Shown here piece by piece: positions 41,670 through 50,198 of a stretch of DNA of 64,000 bases. The position numbers and the translations under genes were made by a program. The notes under the pieces are model-generated. The model was given only the letters and a program-made list of their open reading frames with translations. It did no database searches and was not told where the DNA came from. Numbering within the stretch: position 1 is the stretch's first letter; each line of letters begins with the position of its first letter. Origin of the DNA: Bacteroidetes bacterium GWC2_46_850 (GTDB taxonomy: Bacteria > Bacteroidota > Bacteroidia > Bacteroidales > Dysgonomonadaceae); contig MENQ01000023.1 in NCBI GenBank assembly GCA_001768325.1, forward strand, positions 62,001 to 126,000. The letters run 5' to 3'.

Positions 41670-42149
41670 TTACTTCAGCATTTCATCTCCAAAGCTGAGT
41701 GGTAACAAGTCTTTGATAGCCTCTGCCACAAAGATGCCCTCTTCACTGTACATCAGCACCTTCACGGGCGAATGAAACCGATTTTCTGCCTCCAGCAGTA
41801 CCTGTCTGCAGGCACCGCACGGGGTGATGACATTACGGGTAAACTCCCCGTTGTGCCAGGCGGCAATTGCGATAGCTTCTACTTTTTGATCGGGAAAGGT
41901 GGCGTTGGCAAAGAAGAGCGTGGTCCGTTCTGCGCACAGACCGGATGGGTAGGCGGCGTTCTCCTGGTTGTTTCCAGCGATCACCTCACCATTCTCCAGT
42001 AATACTGCCGCACCTACCCTGAACTGTGAATAGGGTGCATAAGCTTTTGTCGTGGCGCTTTTTGCGGCTTCAATTAATTTTTTTTCCACTTCAGAGCATT
42101 CCTCTAACAGATAAACAGCTATCTTTGTGGTTAAATTGATTTCTCTCAT
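41670..42149 (-). CDS. cdd: Cytidine deaminase
   Basis: A 159-residue zinc enzyme deaminating cytidine and deoxycytidine for pyrimidine salvage. AYAPYSQFRVGAAVLLENG, zinc Cys and catalytic Glu in CAERTTLFF (C72, E74) and PCGACRQVL (C111, C114) are all present. Single-domain tetrameric type. Its start is only 6 nt from the divergent glucosaminidase start, so the promoters overlap the neighbouring coding sequences. Confidence 0.97.
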   Translation of the reverse strand: MREINLTTKIAVYLLEECSEVEKKLIEAAKSATTKAYAPYSQFRVGAAVLLENGEVIAGNNQENAAYPSGLCAERTTLFFANATFPDQKVEAIAIAAWHNGEFTRNVITPCGACRQVLLEAENRFHSPVKVLMYSEEGIFVAEAIKDLLPLSFGDEMLK

Positions 42150-42180
42150 ATCCTCATGCAGATTTTGTTACGCAAATATA
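42120..42180. promoter_or_regulatory. Overlapping divergent promoters, cdd / glucosaminidase
   Basis: A plus-strand box TATCTTTG (42120-42127) lies inside the first codons of cdd and serves the gene at 42156. A minus-strand box TATATTTG (42173-42180) lies inside the first codons of the glucosaminidase and serves cdd. Each gene's 5' coding end thus doubles as the other's promoter. Confidence 0.5.
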
Positions 42181-43103
42181 GCCATATTTTATCGTTCTTT
42201 GTCGTTCTGTCTTTTTTCTTTGTCGCCACAGAGCTCTTCGCACAACAGCGGGTGAAAACATACGAAGATTATATCGACCGGTACGGCGATCTGGCCATTA
42301 ACCATATGGAGCGCTATGAAATTCCGGCATCCATCACCCTTGCACAGGGTATATTGGAGTCGGGAGCCGGGTTGAGTGATCTGGCACGACGTTCCAACAA
42401 TCATTTCGGAATTAAGTGTCACCGTGGCTGGAACGGCCCATCGGTGTATGCTGCAGATGATTCGCCCAACGACTGTTTTCGCAGATACGACCAGGTGGAA
42501 GATTCATACCAGGATCATTCCGAGTTCCTGGTCAACGGCGGCCGCTACCGGACGCTGTTTGAGCTCTCCATAACCGATTACAAAGGATGGGCGCGGGGAC
42601 TGCAAAAACTGGGCTATGCTACCGACAGAGCTTATGCCAACAAGCTGATTAAACTCATCGAAGATTACGAACTCTATCGGTTCGATGACAAGAAATACCG
42701 CAGGGGAGTCAGCCGCGGCGAGCGGCAGTCGCAGCGGACAAGAGAAACGGCGCAGGTGACGTGGACACACCAGCCATACATCACCCACGATCTGGTTTAT
42801 GTGATTGCCGTGAGTGGGGATTCGTTCGCCAGCATTGCACGGGAGTTTGGATTCAGCGAGAAAGAACTGCTGAAATACAACGAGGTACCCGAAGATTTTC
42901 CGCTGAGTGAAGGCGACATCGTCTATTTTCAGAAGAAAAAGGCACGTGCCGACAAACCCTATGAGTATCATACGGTGCAGGTGGGTGAATCGATGTACAG
43001 CATCTCACAGAAGTACGGTATCCGTCTGAGAAATCTTTACCGCCTGAGCAAAAAAAGTTATGAATATGTTCCCGAAGAAGGGGATAGGCTGAAACTAAGA
43101 TGA
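42156..43103 (+). CDS. Glucosaminidase (GH73) with LysM domains
   Basis: 315 residues. Signal peptide or anchor (LRKYSHILSFFVVLSFFFVATELFA), then a GH73-type domain (YGDLAINHMERYEIPASITLAQGILESGAGLSDLA, NNHFGIKCHRGW) where E in ILESG is the likely catalytic acid, a basic linker, and two LysM-type modules (VIAVSGDSFASIAREFG..., HTVQVGESMYSISQKYGIRL). A periplasmic peptidoglycan hydrolase for wall remodelling. Heptad repeats follow the stop codon. Confidence 0.9.
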   Translation: MQILLRKYSHILSFFVVLSFFFVATELFAQQRVKTYEDYIDRYGDLAINHMERYEIPASITLAQGILESGAGLSDLARRSNNHFGIKCHRGWNGPSVYAADDSPNDCFRRYDQVEDSYQDHSEFLVNGGRYRTLFELSITDYKGWARGLQKLGYATDRAYANKLIKLIEDYELYRFDDKKYRRGVSRGERQSQRTRETAQVTWTHQPYITHDLVYVIAVSGDSFASIAREFGFSEKELLKYNEVPEDFPLSEGDIVYFQKKKARADKPYEYHTVQVGESMYSISQKYGIRLRNLYRLSKKSYEYVPEEGDRLKLR

Positions 43104-43106
43104 GAA

Positions 43107-43186
43107 GCTGGCCGCTGACCGCTAGAAATAGACAATTTAAGATAACTGAAGCTGACACCTAAAAACCTGACAGCTGACACCTAAAA
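43107..43186. repeat. CTGA heptad repeats in the DUF4290 leader
   Basis: GCTGGCC-GCTGACC-GCTAGAA (43107-43127), then GCTGACACCTAAAAA and CCTGACA-GCTGACA-CCTAAAAA up to 7 nt before the DUF4290 start. Closely resembles the pyrH leader at 8239-8273 (GCTGACACCTAA in both). Confidence 0.8.
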
Positions 43187-43192
43187 AATAAA

Positions 43193-43795
43193 ATGCAAAT
43201 GCAATACAACACCCAAAAAGAAAAACTACTCTTACCGGAATATGGGAGAAACATCCAGAACATGGTGGATCACTGCGTCCTGATAGAAGACCCGGCCGAA
43301 CGGAAGAAATGTGCTTACACCGTCATCGATATCATGGGAAATATGTTTCCCCACCTGCGTGATGTGAACAACTTTAAACACATCCTTTGGGATCATCTTG
43401 CCATCATGTCCGACTTTAAACTGGAGATAGATTATCCCTATGAGGTGATCACACGGGAGGAGTTATACAATGCTCCCGGTCATCTCGATTACAGCAGACC
43501 CACCATGCGGTATCGTCATTATGGCAAACTTTTGGAGCGGATGATTAAAATTGCGGCCGACATGGAGGAAGACGACAAGAAAGATCATCTCCTGAAAATG
43601 CTGCTAAGCCAGATGAAGCGTTCTTACACACAGTGGAACAAGGAGGCCGATGATGAAAAAATTTTTCATGATCTGAATGACATGTCAGATGGAAGAATTA
43701 AAATGAGTACCGACACACACTCCATTCCCGACGTAAAGTTGAATAATAACAGTCGCGACAAACTCAAGAATATTAAGTATCAACGAAAAAAATAA
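43193..43795 (+). CDS. DUF4290 domain-containing protein
   Basis: 200 residues, cytoplasmic, no membrane helix. YNTQKEKLLLPEYGRNIQNMVDH, AYTVIDIMGNMFPHLRDV and FKHILWDHLAIMSDFKLEIDYPYE match the Bacteroidetes family DUF4290, which usually sits next to murA and rimM. Here rimM follows after 5 nt but murA is not between them. Role unknown. An alternative in-frame ATG is at 43199. Confidence 0.88.
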   Translation: MQMQYNTQKEKLLLPEYGRNIQNMVDHCVLIEDPAERKKCAYTVIDIMGNMFPHLRDVNNFKHILWDHLAIMSDFKLEIDYPYEVITREELYNAPGHLDYSRPTMRYRHYGKLLERMIKIAADMEEDDKKDHLLKMLLSQMKRSYTQWNKEADDEKIFHDLNDMSDGRIKMSTDTHSIPDVKLNNNSRDKLKNIKYQRKK

Positions 43796-43800
43796 CGCAT

Positions 43801-44322
43801 ATGATCTCCGGGGGTGATTACCTTCATGCAGGACGTACGCAGAAACCTTATGGTATCAAGGGAGAGATCATCATTCTTTTCCGCAAGGCAGAATACGCCG
43901 AAGTCGATACGGAATTCTATTTTCTGGAAATAGAGGGTATCCCGGTGCCTTTTTTCGTGGAGGAGTTTACCTTTACCACCGACGTCTCTGCACGGGTAAA
44001 GTTTGAAGATGTAAACGATGAAAAGCAAGCCTCACGCTATGTAAACACGGAGGTCTTCCTCCCGCGAGAAGCCGTGAAGGAGGAGTCCGGAGAGAACAGT
44101 GACGATTGGGAATTCTTTGTGGGGTACTCCATTGTGGATCAGCACGGCGAGACAATCGGCGTCATCCGTGAAGTGGACAGTTCGACGATCAATGTGCTGT
44201 TTGTCGTGCAACATGACGAAGATGAACTTCTGATACCCGCTACCGAAGATTTTATTGTGGCTGTAGATGAAGAAAAAAAGCTTCTTGAGATGTACCTTCC
44301 CGAAGGACTGACAGATGAATAA
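43801..44322 (+). CDS. rimM: Ribosome maturation factor RimM
   Basis: 173 residues: an N-terminal beta-barrel domain (HAGRTQKPYGIKGEIIILF, FFVEEFTFTTDVSARVKFEDV, ASRYVNTEVFLP) and a C-terminal PRC-barrel (FVGYSIVDQHGETIGVIREV, ELLIPATEDFIVAVDEEKK, LEMYLPEGL). It binds S19 and assists 30S head assembly. Preceded by DUF4290, followed by an ABC ATPase. Confidence 0.95.
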   Translation: MISGGDYLHAGRTQKPYGIKGEIIILFRKAEYAEVDTEFYFLEIEGIPVPFFVEEFTFTTDVSARVKFEDVNDEKQASRYVNTEVFLPREAVKEESGENSDDWEFFVGYSIVDQHGETIGVIREVDSSTINVLFVVQHDEDELLIPATEDFIVAVDEEKKLLEMYLPEGLTDE

Positions 44323-44357
44323 AACAACGTATGCCTGTCACCGGAATCAGAAATAAG

Positions 44358-45362
44358 ATGCACTTCCTTCAACTTTCAGATGTCAGCGTCGGTTATCCTG
44401 CCGGCCGGGGGACAAAGGTTGTACAGTCCGCACTCTCCCTCACGGCAGAAGAAGGAGAACTGATTGCGCTGATTGGTAAAAATGGTTGCGGCAAATCCAC
44501 ACTTCTGCGATCCATTGCCTGCCTGCAGCCCATCCTGCAGGGAAGCCTATTGCTCAAGGGCGAGAACCTATGGGAGATTTCTCACCGTAGGAGAGCAAAG
44601 CTTCTTTCGGTGGTGCTCACAGAGCAGCAGTCGGTTGCATCGTTTACTGTAAGGGAACTGATTTCCATTGGACGTGATCCTTACACGGGATGGCTAGGCA
44701 GCCTCTCGGAGAAAGACAACCGCATCATCGATGAAGCCATCGGGATGACCTACCTCAACGGGTTTGAACACCGGAACATACACGAACTGTCGGACGGAGA
44801 ACGGCAACGTGTCTTCATTGCACGCGCATTGGCACAGGATACGCCGGTAATCCTGCTCGATGAACCGACCTCACACCTCGACCTTCCCAACCGCATCAAC
44901 ATCCTGCTTCTGCTGCAAAAGCTGGCACGGGAAACGGGTAAAACCATTTTTATTTCTACCCACGAGCTGGAGACAGCCATGCAGGTGGCCGACAAGCTGT
45001 GGCTCATGGAGAAGGAGAAGGGTGTCAATGTGGGGATACCCGAAGACATGGTGCTTAATGGCGTCTTCGACAGGGTCTTCCAACACCCATCTTATGAATT
45101 CGATAAAGAATATGGCAGCTTTGTTGTACAGAAACTCCTCGATAAATCAATCGCCACCCGGGTGCAGCATCCTGGCAGCTTGATGGCACGCTGGACCACC
45201 AAGGCACTTACACGCAAGGGATTCAGAATCTCAGCCACAGCGCCCGTAGGGCTGCAGGTAGACGAAGAACGACGCTGTTGGGTCGTCTCCTGCGAAGATG
45301 AGTCCGTGGTGGCGCACAGCATCGGTGAGGCATTGCAGCAGATCTCCCGATTCATGGGATAA
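44358..45362 (+). CDS. Orphan ABC-transporter ATPase (FecE/BtuD-like)
   Basis: 334 residues from ATG 44358; ATG 44331 would add nine residues. Walker A IGKNGCGKST, a Q-loop (VLTEQQ), signature HELSDGERQRVFIARALAQ, Walker B VILLDEPTSHLD and the switch His in FISTHELE are intact. Sequence is closest to iron-siderophore/cobalamin importer ATPases. About 85 C-terminal residues (GSLMARWTTKALTRKGFRI...) extend past the core. No permease or binding protein is nearby, so the partner is elsewhere. It sits between rimM and dxr. Confidence 0.88.
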   Translation: MHFLQLSDVSVGYPAGRGTKVVQSALSLTAEEGELIALIGKNGCGKSTLLRSIACLQPILQGSLLLKGENLWEISHRRRAKLLSVVLTEQQSVASFTVRELISIGRDPYTGWLGSLSEKDNRIIDEAIGMTYLNGFEHRNIHELSDGERQRVFIARALAQDTPVILLDEPTSHLDLPNRINILLLLQKLARETGKTIFISTHELETAMQVADKLWLMEKEKGVNVGIPEDMVLNGVFDRVFQHPSYEFDKEYGSFVVQKLLDKSIATRVQHPGSLMARWTTKALTRKGFRISATAPVGLQVDEERRCWVVSCEDESVVAHSIGEALQQISRFMG

Positions 45363-45379
45363 CTAGCCGTTTTTTTTAT

Positions 45380-45387
45380 TATCTTTG
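45380..45387 (+). promoter_or_regulatory. -7 box for dxr
   Basis: TATCTTTG followed by CAC after a T-rich stretch, 30 nt before the dxr start, so dxr has its own promoter. Confidence 0.6.
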
Positions 45388-45417
45388 CACGTTTTACGGG
45401 TCAATCAACTTTCGGCA

Positions 45418-46566
45418 ATGGAAGTAAGAAAAAGAAACATCGCCATATTGGGTTCAACCGGTTCTATCGGGACACAGGCACTGGACGTTATCTCGCGGCA
45501 TTCCGACAGGTTTGCCGTTTATGCCCTGGTCGCCAACAACCAGGTAGGACTGCTTATCCGGCAGGCACGTACCTTCCATCCCGAGGTGGTGGTGATCGCG
45601 AACGAGTCGCATTACCCACAGCTGAAGGAGGCCCTGAGCGACCTGCCCATCAAAGTGTGGTGCGGTAGCAACGCCATTGAAGAGGTGGTGCAGGATGCGG
45701 AGGTTGATATGGTGCTCACGGCCATGGTGGGCTTCAGCGGACTAAAGCCTACCATCCGGGCCATTCAGGCAGGGAAAGCAATCGCGCTGGCCAACAAGGA
45801 AACACTGGTGGTCGCCGGAGAGCTGATTACCTCCCTGGCGCTGAAACACAGGAGTGCCGTTTTGCCGGTCGACTCGGAACATTCAGCCATCTTTCAATGT
45901 CTAAACGGTGAGGGTGACAACAAGATAGACAAGATCCTGCTCACAGCTTCCGGAGGCCCCTTCAGAACATATTCAAAGACTGCACTGGAGACGGTAACCA
46001 AAGCACAGGCCCTGGCACACCCCAACTGGAGCATGGGCGACAAGGTGACCATCGACTCATCCACACTGATGAACAAGGGGTTCGAGATGATCGAAGCCAA
46101 ATGGCTTTTCGGTGTAGAACCCGATCAGATAGAGGTGTTGGTGCATCCACAATCCATCATCCACTCCATGGTACAGTTCGAAGATGGCTCGGTAACGGCA
46201 CAGCTGGGGCAACCCGACATGCGCCTGCCCATACAGTATGCTTTTGCCTATCCCCAAAGGCTGGCTTCTGGCATCACACCGCTGAACTTCATTGAGCTGG
46301 CGCAGCTGACTTTCGAAAAGCCCGATACGGAAAGATTCCCGAATCTGCTTTACGCTTATGAAGCTATCCGTGCCGGGGGAAACATGCCCTGCATTCTCAA
46401 TGCGGCCAACGAAATGGCGGTATCTCTCTTTTTGCAGGAACGCATCGGCTTTATGCAGATGAGCCGTCTGATTGAAGAGTCAATGCAGCGGGCTTCCTTT
46501 GTGAAGGAGCCTTCACTCGACGATTATCTTGAGAGCGACAGGGAAGTAAGGGAAATGATTAAATAG
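45418..46566 (+). CDS. dxr: 1-deoxy-D-xylulose 5-phosphate reductoisomerase
   Basis: A 382-residue NADPH enzyme making MEP in the non-mevalonate isoprenoid pathway. ILGSTGSIGTQALDVI (NADPH), ALANKETLVVAGELI, LPVDSEHSAIFQCL (metal Asp/Glu), LTASGGPFRTY, HPNWSMGDKVTIDSSTLMNKG and IHSMVQFEDGSVTAQLGQPDM are all diagnostic. Start ATG 45418 is placed by the promoter box at 45380-45387. Usually paired with rseP, as here. Confidence 0.97.
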   Translation: MEVRKRNIAILGSTGSIGTQALDVISRHSDRFAVYALVANNQVGLLIRQARTFHPEVVVIANESHYPQLKEALSDLPIKVWCGSNAIEEVVQDAEVDMVLTAMVGFSGLKPTIRAIQAGKAIALANKETLVVAGELITSLALKHRSAVLPVDSEHSAIFQCLNGEGDNKIDKILLTASGGPFRTYSKTALETVTKAQALAHPNWSMGDKVTIDSSTLMNKGFEMIEAKWLFGVEPDQIEVLVHPQSIIHSMVQFEDGSVTAQLGQPDMRLPIQYAFAYPQRLASGITPLNFIELAQLTFEKPDTERFPNLLYAYEAIRAGGNMPCILNAANEMAVSLFLQERIGFMQMSRLIEESMQRASFVKEPSLDDYLESDREVREMIK

Positions 46567-46569
46567 GAG

Positions 46570-46597
46570 TCAGGAATCAGGATTCAGCGATCAGCTT
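46570..46597. repeat. Four TCAGNNN heptads after dxr
   Basis: TCAGGAA-TCAGGAT-TCAGCGA-TCAGCTT starts 4 nt past the dxr stop. The rest of the 131-nt gap to rseP is A-rich with a duplicated AGATAAAAATACAGAG-like motif. Confidence 0.85.
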
Positions 46598-46697
46598 TTT
46601 AGTAGGGTTGGTGTTAGAGGCAGCGGTAAAGAGATAAAATACAGAGATAAAAATACAGAGTTTTAAAACAAGATAAGTAAACAAGTAGAAACATATA

Positions 46698-48020
46698 ATG
46701 GAGACATTTTTAATCAAGGCGCTTCAGCTCATTTTGAGCTTATCCATACTGGTCGTTGTACACGAGTTCGGCCACTATATTTTCGCGCGGATGTTCAAGA
46801 TCAGGGTAGAGAAATTTTATCTCTTTTTTGATCCCTGGTTCGCACTCTTCAGATACAAACCCAAAAACAGCCATACCGAATATGGTATTGGCTGGCTCCC
46901 TCTCGGCGGTTACGTAAAGATCTCCGGCATGATGGACGAATCAATGGACAAGGAGCAAATGGCGCAGCCGGCCCAGCCCTGGGAGTTTCGCTCCAAGCCG
47001 GCATGGCAACGCCTGCTGGTGATGGTCGCCGGCGTCCTCTTCAACCTGGTGCTGGCATTCTTCATCTACGCCATGGTGCTCTTCACCTGGAACGACACCT
47101 ACCTTCCACTCAAAAATGTGACCCAGGGTATGGAGTTCAGTCAGGCTGCACAAAATGCCGGTTTTCAGGATGGCGACATTCTGTTGAGGGCCGACGGCAA
47201 GGAGCTGGAACGCTTTGGTGTGCGAACGTTGATCGATGTGGCTGACGCCAACACGGTCACCGTGTTGCGCAACGGACAGGAAGTGGCACTCACCATTCCC
47301 GAGACACTGATGCAGAACCTGCTGACCGACAAGGAGGGTTTCGCCAACTACCGTGTACCGGCCGTTGTATACGAAACCATGGAGGGAAGTGCTGCCCGGG
47401 AGGTTGGACTGGTGCGGGGGGATAGCATCGTCGGCATAAACGGTATCGCAACGCCCGTGTTTGCTGATCTGCGCACGATACTCGACAACAACCGCAACGA
47501 CGAAGTCTCCCTCGATTACTATCGCAGCGGCACCTTGCATACCACCGCCATTCGGGTCGACTCCGCGGGAACACTGGGCTTCTATGCCATGGGACCCGCC
47601 CAGGTCTATCGGACTGTGACACGCACTTATGGCTTCTTTGAATCGTTTCCCGCCGGCACCCGGATGGGTATTCAGACTCTGAAAGATTATGTGGCTCAGT
47701 TCAAATATGTATTCACCAAGGAAGGAGCCTCCTCACTCGGCGGCTTTGGCGCCATTGGAAATCTATTCCCTGCACAGTGGAACTGGCAGGCGTTCTGGAT
47801 GATGACTGCCTTCCTCTCGGTAATCCTTGCCTTCATGAACATACTTCCCATTCCGGCGCTCGACGGTGGACATGTGATGTTCCTCATCTACGAGGTGATC
47901 GTGCGGCGCAAGCCCAACGAGAAGTTCATGGAGTATGCACAGGTTGCAGGCATGATCCTGTTGCTGGGCCTCGTGCTCTACGCCAATGGCATGGATGTGA
48001 TCAGGGCAATATTTAAATAG
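46698..48020 (+). CDS. rseP: Site-2 intramembrane protease RseP
   Basis: 440 residues. Zinc motif HEFGH at 22-26 in the first membrane helix (VVVHEFGHYIFARMF), two PDZ-like periplasmic regions (AQNAGFQDGDILLRADGKEL and AAREVGLVRGDSIVGINGI), and the second active-site motif LPIPALDGGH near the C-terminus. It cleaves membrane-bound regulators such as anti-sigma factors. Standard length; downstream of dxr as in many Bacteroidetes. Confidence 0.96.
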   Translation: METFLIKALQLILSLSILVVVHEFGHYIFARMFKIRVEKFYLFFDPWFALFRYKPKNSHTEYGIGWLPLGGYVKISGMMDESMDKEQMAQPAQPWEFRSKPAWQRLLVMVAGVLFNLVLAFFIYAMVLFTWNDTYLPLKNVTQGMEFSQAAQNAGFQDGDILLRADGKELERFGVRTLIDVADANTVTVLRNGQEVALTIPETLMQNLLTDKEGFANYRVPAVVYETMEGSAAREVGLVRGDSIVGINGIATPVFADLRTILDNNRNDEVSLDYYRSGTLHTTAIRVDSAGTLGFYAMGPAQVYRTVTRTYGFFESFPAGTRMGIQTLKDYVAQFKYVFTKEGASSLGGFGAIGNLFPAQWNWQAFWMMTAFLSVILAFMNILPIPALDGGHVMFLIYEVIVRRKPNEKFMEYAQVAGMILLLGLVLYANGMDVIRAIFK

Positions 48021-48059
48021 GCAGGTACCTGCAAATTCAACCAGGAAAGAGAATGTAAC

Positions 48060-49010
48060 ATGAAGATCTCGGATTTTTTCAACCAGGAAGGAAAAACAGC
48101 CTTCTCATTTGAACTGCTGCCTCCGCTGAAAGGAAATAGCATTCAACAGATATTCAATACGATAGATCGTTTGAAGGAGTTCGATCCCAAATATATCAAC
48201 ATCACCACACATCATAGCGAGAACGAATATAAGGAAGATGAACAGGGTGTCTACCGCAAGGTGAATGTGCGCAAGCGGCCCGGATCGGTGGCCATTGCTG
48301 CTGCCATTCAAAACAGGTATGGCATCAAAGCCATTCCCCACATCATCTCACAGGGCTTTTCGAAGGAAGAGACCGAATATGCACTGATCGACCTCTCCTT
48401 CCTGGGAGTGACCGACCTGCTGCTGCTGCGGGGCGACACGAAGAAGCTGGATGGTGAACAAAGGAAAATGGATTCTCACCTGCATGCCACCGGCCTTCAG
48501 GAGCAGGTAAACAACTTCAACAAAGGCATCGCATACGACGGCTCCACCTTCACCCCGCCAGATACGCCTTTTGCCTACGGGATGGCCTGTTATCCGGAGA
48601 AACATGAGGAGTCACCCAACATGGAGTCGGAGCTCCTCTACACCAAAATGAAAGTTGATGAGGGTGCCGATTATCTGGTTACGCAGATGTTTTTCGACAA
48701 CAGCAAGTACTTTGCCTTTGTCGACCGCTGCCGTGCGGCCGGCATTACCGTTCCCATCATTCCGGGAATTAAACCGATCCACTTGAAGAACCAGCTCACC
48801 GTATTGCCAAAGGTTTTTCGTTCTGATATTCCAGCCGACCTGGAGAAGGAGCTTCGCCGTTGCAAAGATGACGCCGAAGCCCGAGAAGTGGGCGTGGCCT
48901 GGTGTGTTGCGCAATGCAGGGAGCTCATGCAACACAATGTTCCCGGTATTCATTTTTATGCACTGATGGCCACAGAGAGTGTACACAAGGTAGCAAGTGA
49001 AATTTATTGA
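48060..49010 (+). CDS. metF: Methylenetetrahydrofolate reductase
   Basis: A 316-residue TIM-barrel flavoenzyme reducing 5,10-methylene-THF to 5-methyl-THF for methionine synthesis. FSFELLPPLKG (catalytic Glu), YINITTHHSE, DLLLLRGDTKK, YGMACYPEKHEESPN and ADYLVTQMFFDN are characteristic. Its stop shares one base with the holB start (TGATG). Confidence 0.96.
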   Translation: MKISDFFNQEGKTAFSFELLPPLKGNSIQQIFNTIDRLKEFDPKYINITTHHSENEYKEDEQGVYRKVNVRKRPGSVAIAAAIQNRYGIKAIPHIISQGFSKEETEYALIDLSFLGVTDLLLLRGDTKKLDGEQRKMDSHLHATGLQEQVNNFNKGIAYDGSTFTPPDTPFAYGMACYPEKHEESPNMESELLYTKMKVDEGADYLVTQMFFDNSKYFAFVDRCRAAGITVPIIPGIKPIHLKNQLTVLPKVFRSDIPADLEKELRRCKDDAEAREVGVAWCVAQCRELMQHNVPGIHFYALMATESVHKVASEIY

Positions 49011-50119
49011 TGTACTTCAGCGATGTCATAGGGCTCCACGATGTAAAACAGCATCTCATCCACTCCGTACAGCAGGGGCTGGTACCCCATGCCCGCATTT
49101 TTTACGGTCCCGAAGGGGTGGGAAAGCTGCCACTGGCCATTGCCTATGCTCGCTATCTCAACTGTGCGAACCGCGGTGCCGAAGATGCCTGTGGTGAATG
49201 TCCCTCCTGTCATAAGTTCGATAAGCTGGCACATCCCGATCTGCACTTTGTCTTCCCAGTAGTCAAGTCGAAAGTGAGCGACGAATACCTGCCACAGTGG
49301 CGCGAGTTCCTGTCGCAGAACCGATACTTCAATCTCAACCAGTGGCTGGGTTTCATCCGGGCTGAAAACGCACAGGGAATCATCTACTCAAAAGAGAGTG
49401 ATGAGATCATCCGCAAACTGAACCTCAAGGTATATGAAGCTCCCTACAAGATCATGATCGTCTGGCTGCCCGAAAAGATGCACGACGCCTGTGCCAACAA
49501 GTTGCTGAAGATGATCGAGGAACCGCCCCAGCATACTGTGTTCCTGCTCGTGTCGGAAGACCGGGAAAATGTGTTGCAGACCATCTGGTCCCGTTGCCAG
49601 CCGATCCATATCCGATCCATTGAAGAGAGTGAGATGACAACAGCCATAGAGCAGCGATATAACCTGGAACGCGCCGATGCCGCAATGTATACCCATATTG
49701 CCAATGGCAGCTTCACCAAAGCCATCGAACTGATTACCTCCTCGGAAGAGAACCGCTATTTTTTCGACCTGTTTGTGAAGATGATGCGTACATCGGTATC
49801 CGGCAACATCAAAGCCATTAAGGAAACAGCGAATGAACTGGCGGGCATCGGCCGCGAAATGCAGAAAAGCTATCTCCTATACTCCCTGCGCATGTTTCGT
49901 GAGTACTTCATCAGTAACCTTGGTGAGTCTGCCATGGTATACCTCAACGAGGAAGAACGACAGTTTGGGGAGCGTTTCTCTCCTTACATCAACGAGCGGA
50001 ACATCGAGGCTTTCAATGAGGAGTTCTCGCTGACACACCGACAGATTGAGCAAAACGGCAATGCAAAGATTATTTTCCTCGATCTTTGTTTAAAAGTTAC
50101 CGTGTTATTCAGAAAATAA
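49010..50119 (+). CDS. holB: DNA polymerase III delta' subunit
   Basis: A 369-residue AAA+ clamp-loader subunit. N-terminal IGLHDVKQHLIHSVQQGLVPHA, Walker A-like GPEGVGKLP, a four-cysteine zinc module (NCANRGAEDACGECPSCHKFD) and KLLKMIEEPPQHTVFLLVSE with sensor residues. The P-loop has Leu where Ser/Thr binds magnesium, consistent with the non-hydrolysing delta' subunit rather than DnaX. Coupled to metF by a one-base overlap. Confidence 0.93.
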   Translation: MYFSDVIGLHDVKQHLIHSVQQGLVPHARIFYGPEGVGKLPLAIAYARYLNCANRGAEDACGECPSCHKFDKLAHPDLHFVFPVVKSKVSDEYLPQWREFLSQNRYFNLNQWLGFIRAENAQGIIYSKESDEIIRKLNLKVYEAPYKIMIVWLPEKMHDACANKLLKMIEEPPQHTVFLLVSEDRENVLQTIWSRCQPIHIRSIEESEMTTAIEQRYNLERADAAMYTHIANGSFTKAIELITSSEENRYFFDLFVKMMRTSVSGNIKAIKETANELAGIGREMQKSYLLYSLRMFREYFISNLGESAMVYLNEEERQFGERFSPYINERNIEAFNEEFSLTHRQIEQNGNAKIIFLDLCLKVTVLFRK

Positions 50120-50198
50120 TTTAGTAACTTGCACGCTCATTACCAATTAAAAATCAAAAAGTCTCGCCCATCGTTCATCGAAAAGCGAATTAATATAT

